Shown: positions 52,801-53,129 of the stretch, one piece after another
How positions within the stretch are numbered: position 1 is the stretch's first letter
How the letters are laid out: every line of letters starts with the position of its first letter
From: Burkholderiales bacterium
GTDB lineage: Bacteria > Pseudomonadota > Gammaproteobacteria > Burkholderiales > Burkholderiaceae_C
DNA: 53,129 bases
Assembly: GCA_016213325.1 (NCBI GenBank)
Contig: JACRAY010000034.1
Span: 1 to 53,129 of the forward strand
Direction of reading: 5' to 3'
Translations under genes and position numbers: made by a program
Notes under the pieces: model-generated
Seen by the model: only the letters and a program-made list of their open reading frames with translations
Databases searched by the model: none
Told to the model about the DNA's origin: nothing

Positions 52801-53129
52801 CGCCGCCCACCAGGATCTCGCCGCCGCCTTCGGCGCCGCTCGCATCGATGGTGGCCCCGCTGCGCACCGCAACGTTGTCCGCCGTGATGTGCACTTGCCC
52901 GCCGGTTGCGCCGGCCCGGGCCGTCACGTCGCCAGCGACGTCGGCCGACCCGATCGCCTTCAACACCACCTTGCCGCCTTCGGTGGTAGCCGCCTGCGCG
53001 TTGATCAGCCCGCTGTGCTTGAGTTGCCCGGCGAAGATGCCCACCGCGCCGCCTTCCAGCGTGCCCAGGTTCACCGCGCTGTCGCTGGGCGCTTGCACCT
53101 CCAGTGCGATGCCTTCCAGGCCGCGCCCC
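49817..53129 (-). CDS. Filamentous-haemagglutinin-like two-partner-secretion exoprotein, C-terminal part (partial)
   Basis: At least 1,100 residues, with the 5' part beyond the right edge; the frame is open to the last base. Haemagglutinin-type repeats rich in G/S/T/N/A with beta-helix periodicity occupy most of it (EGGGEILVGGGWQGGD, and GNLLLDPTNVWI, a FhaB-family landmark). The passenger ends with a GIIAPGLASPVGTLTIQ-type module, then about 19 tandem T-P-A-P/T-P-S-P units (DNA 50021-50248), and a short C-terminus (NPETRDRVIAFLRDHDNFLSK) ending DDTTCKR with a single Cys. It has no beta-barrel, so it is probably secreted by a TpsB partner outside the window. It may mediate adhesion or aggregation; the target is unknown. 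Confidence 0.75.
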   Translation of the reverse strand, partial: GRGLEGIALEVQAPSDSAVNLGTLEGGAVGIFAGQLKHSGLINAQAATTEGGKVVLKAIGSADVAGDVTARAGATGGQVHITADNVAVRSGATIDASGAEGGGEILVGGGWQGGDARVANAKATLVEAGSTLTVDAAGRGDGGTLVVWSDGATRVHGALSARGGAAGGDGGNIETSGRFLDMQGQVDTRAPMGRTGNLLLDPTNVWIADDLAAANNAGMPGSSTTSAGPNFLPSGAVNDSLVTTGAIEGYLATTNVTVRTHNSAGSGAGNITVVSPVDWSANTELMLWAQNDISVHAGLNGSGSGSTVFLLSDNGDIGQSSGGGIMANRLMAYAPAGSVTLTSTANHVAQLAGFSDGAFRFTNATSLDVQELQSALNYRFKGVVTDNAPIALRVTSGDLSISETSFGVGGGTANVTLTADSGSIVENGVGRISAGSLTAAAGHAISLDGNDNNISSFSGSQTGEAGFVYVRTNRLFGTTLRNISTTAADAQIEIDDIGGGLTVGGTLTAGPSGWITLSSQLGGIAQGTGGLLRSDKIELLTATGMSIGSAAAPLATASLAGSGTTGFTIGSSTSTGAGPGFVGISHTGNADIESAQQSGRVVFAATGDLKLSTSLNGGSGGVSLSSSTGSVLLGDGAGVSGSGLASFTSAGGVHVDSGTFTLASSVGSGEALIVDGGTLNVPGTISVPNVSLASGGSIAGSGNLTITTSLAFSGGTMGGSGITSIGPGAAAALSGTPALDRTLANSGHVTLAGGTQLAGTGSIANAGLFSMNAPSLSATFNAGFANLAGGTLHLQGGTLHMGAGKFTSNLGTLALAGGTLLDNANTSLSSSGLIAGDGTLGLGSGTLTNTGIIAPGLASPVGTLTIQAATIQLDAGTELLLHLTDAANYDVVQATGDVNFAGGVTATASLGPNVVNGDTFHVMRSSGGTVGGTLPNAPGVTPSFITSPAPALQLAAGDAPAPTPSPTPAPTPAPTPAPTPAPTPAPTPAPTPAPTPAPTPAPTPAPTPAPTPAPTPAPTPAPTPAPTPAPTPAPTPAPSPGGGDRAERLLELLHNPETRDRVIAFLRDHDNFLSKFLLLLKEEEDRQLKFRGGGLVDDTTCKR
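50021..50248. repeat. Tandem 12-bp repeat array (19 units) coding Thr-Pro-Ala-Pro
   Basis: Nineteen consecutive 12-base units, variants of CGG(C/T)GTCGG(A/G)GC on the plus strand, encode a rigid Pro-rich stalk near the C-terminus of the exoprotein. The identical units invite slippage and copy-number change, and the count may be collapsed in assembly. Confidence 0.85.

Overview
The window is GC-rich, gene-dense bacterial chromosome, most likely from a betaproteobacterium of the order Burkholderiales and probably the family Comamonadaceae (Ramlibacter/Variovorax-like). The basis is the family content (PhaM-type granule protein, DUF3567 and DUF2145 proteins, a recG-oxyR block, ubiA), the strong codon bias and several small palindromic repeats. 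The genus is an inference. I saw no rRNA, tRNA, CRISPR array, integrase or insertion sequence. No gene-free stretch exceeds about 200 bases; the largest are the arx divergent promoter region (32511-32702), the inverted repeat after otsA (23452-23586) and the left edge (1-134).

Layout. 135-5761 (minus): recG, oxyR, a Dyp-type peroxidase, ubiA and a glycosyltransferase, nearly gap-free. 5782-7934 (plus): queA and tgt (queuosine). 7994-10056: a tandem-HD/LuxR regulator and an NTF2-like protein. 10040-11291 (minus): a DUF2145 protein and a small exported partner. 11428-14135 (minus): an LplT-like/PlsC fusion broken by one amber codon, and a seven-helix ceramidase-like membrane protein. 14228: an XRE regulator. 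14964-19381 (minus): DUF535, FIST, PhaM, copper chaperone PCu(A)C and an enoyl-CoA hydratase homologue. 19482-23451 (plus): otsB, GH15 hydrolase, otsA. 23587-28766: FAA hydrolase, DUF3108, DUF3567, AbrB-type membrane protein, ChaN-like lipoprotein, a small membrane protein and a glycosyltransferase.

The most striking block is 28812-40879, an anaerobic arsenite oxidase (arx) cluster. Minus-strand arxX-arxS-arxR encodes a PhnD-like binding protein, a histidine kinase and a sigma-54 activator. It diverges from plus-strand arxB2-arxA-arxB-arxC-arxD, a slyD-like prolyl isomerase and moaA. The catalytic subunit has a Tat signal, a C-X2-C-X3-C-X27-C cluster motif and the FGRGWG motif that I recall as diagnostic of ArxA. 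Two GG-N10-GC sigma-54 promoters, one before arxB2 and a better one before arxA, both have GTTACC-type dyads or half-sites upstream. This gives a coherent model: ArxX/ArxS sense arsenite, ArxR activates the two promoters, the Mo-enzyme is matured by ArxD, the isomerase and MoaA, and electrons pass through ArxB and ArxC to quinone.

40905-53129 holds an omega-amino-acid aminotransferase, two ATP-grasp ligases (one broken by an amber codon), purU, an M20 peptidase, a LysR regulator, an RquA-like methyltransferase near an FNR-like box, a GlcD-type FAD oxidase and the 3' end of a large filamentous-haemagglutinin-like exoprotein that runs off the window. Other notable signals are a GTATCG-N5-CGATAC operator shared by the XRE gene and the region upstream of the DUF2145 pair, a palindromic element inserted in frame in recG, and a terminator hidden in the 3' end of a convergent gene.
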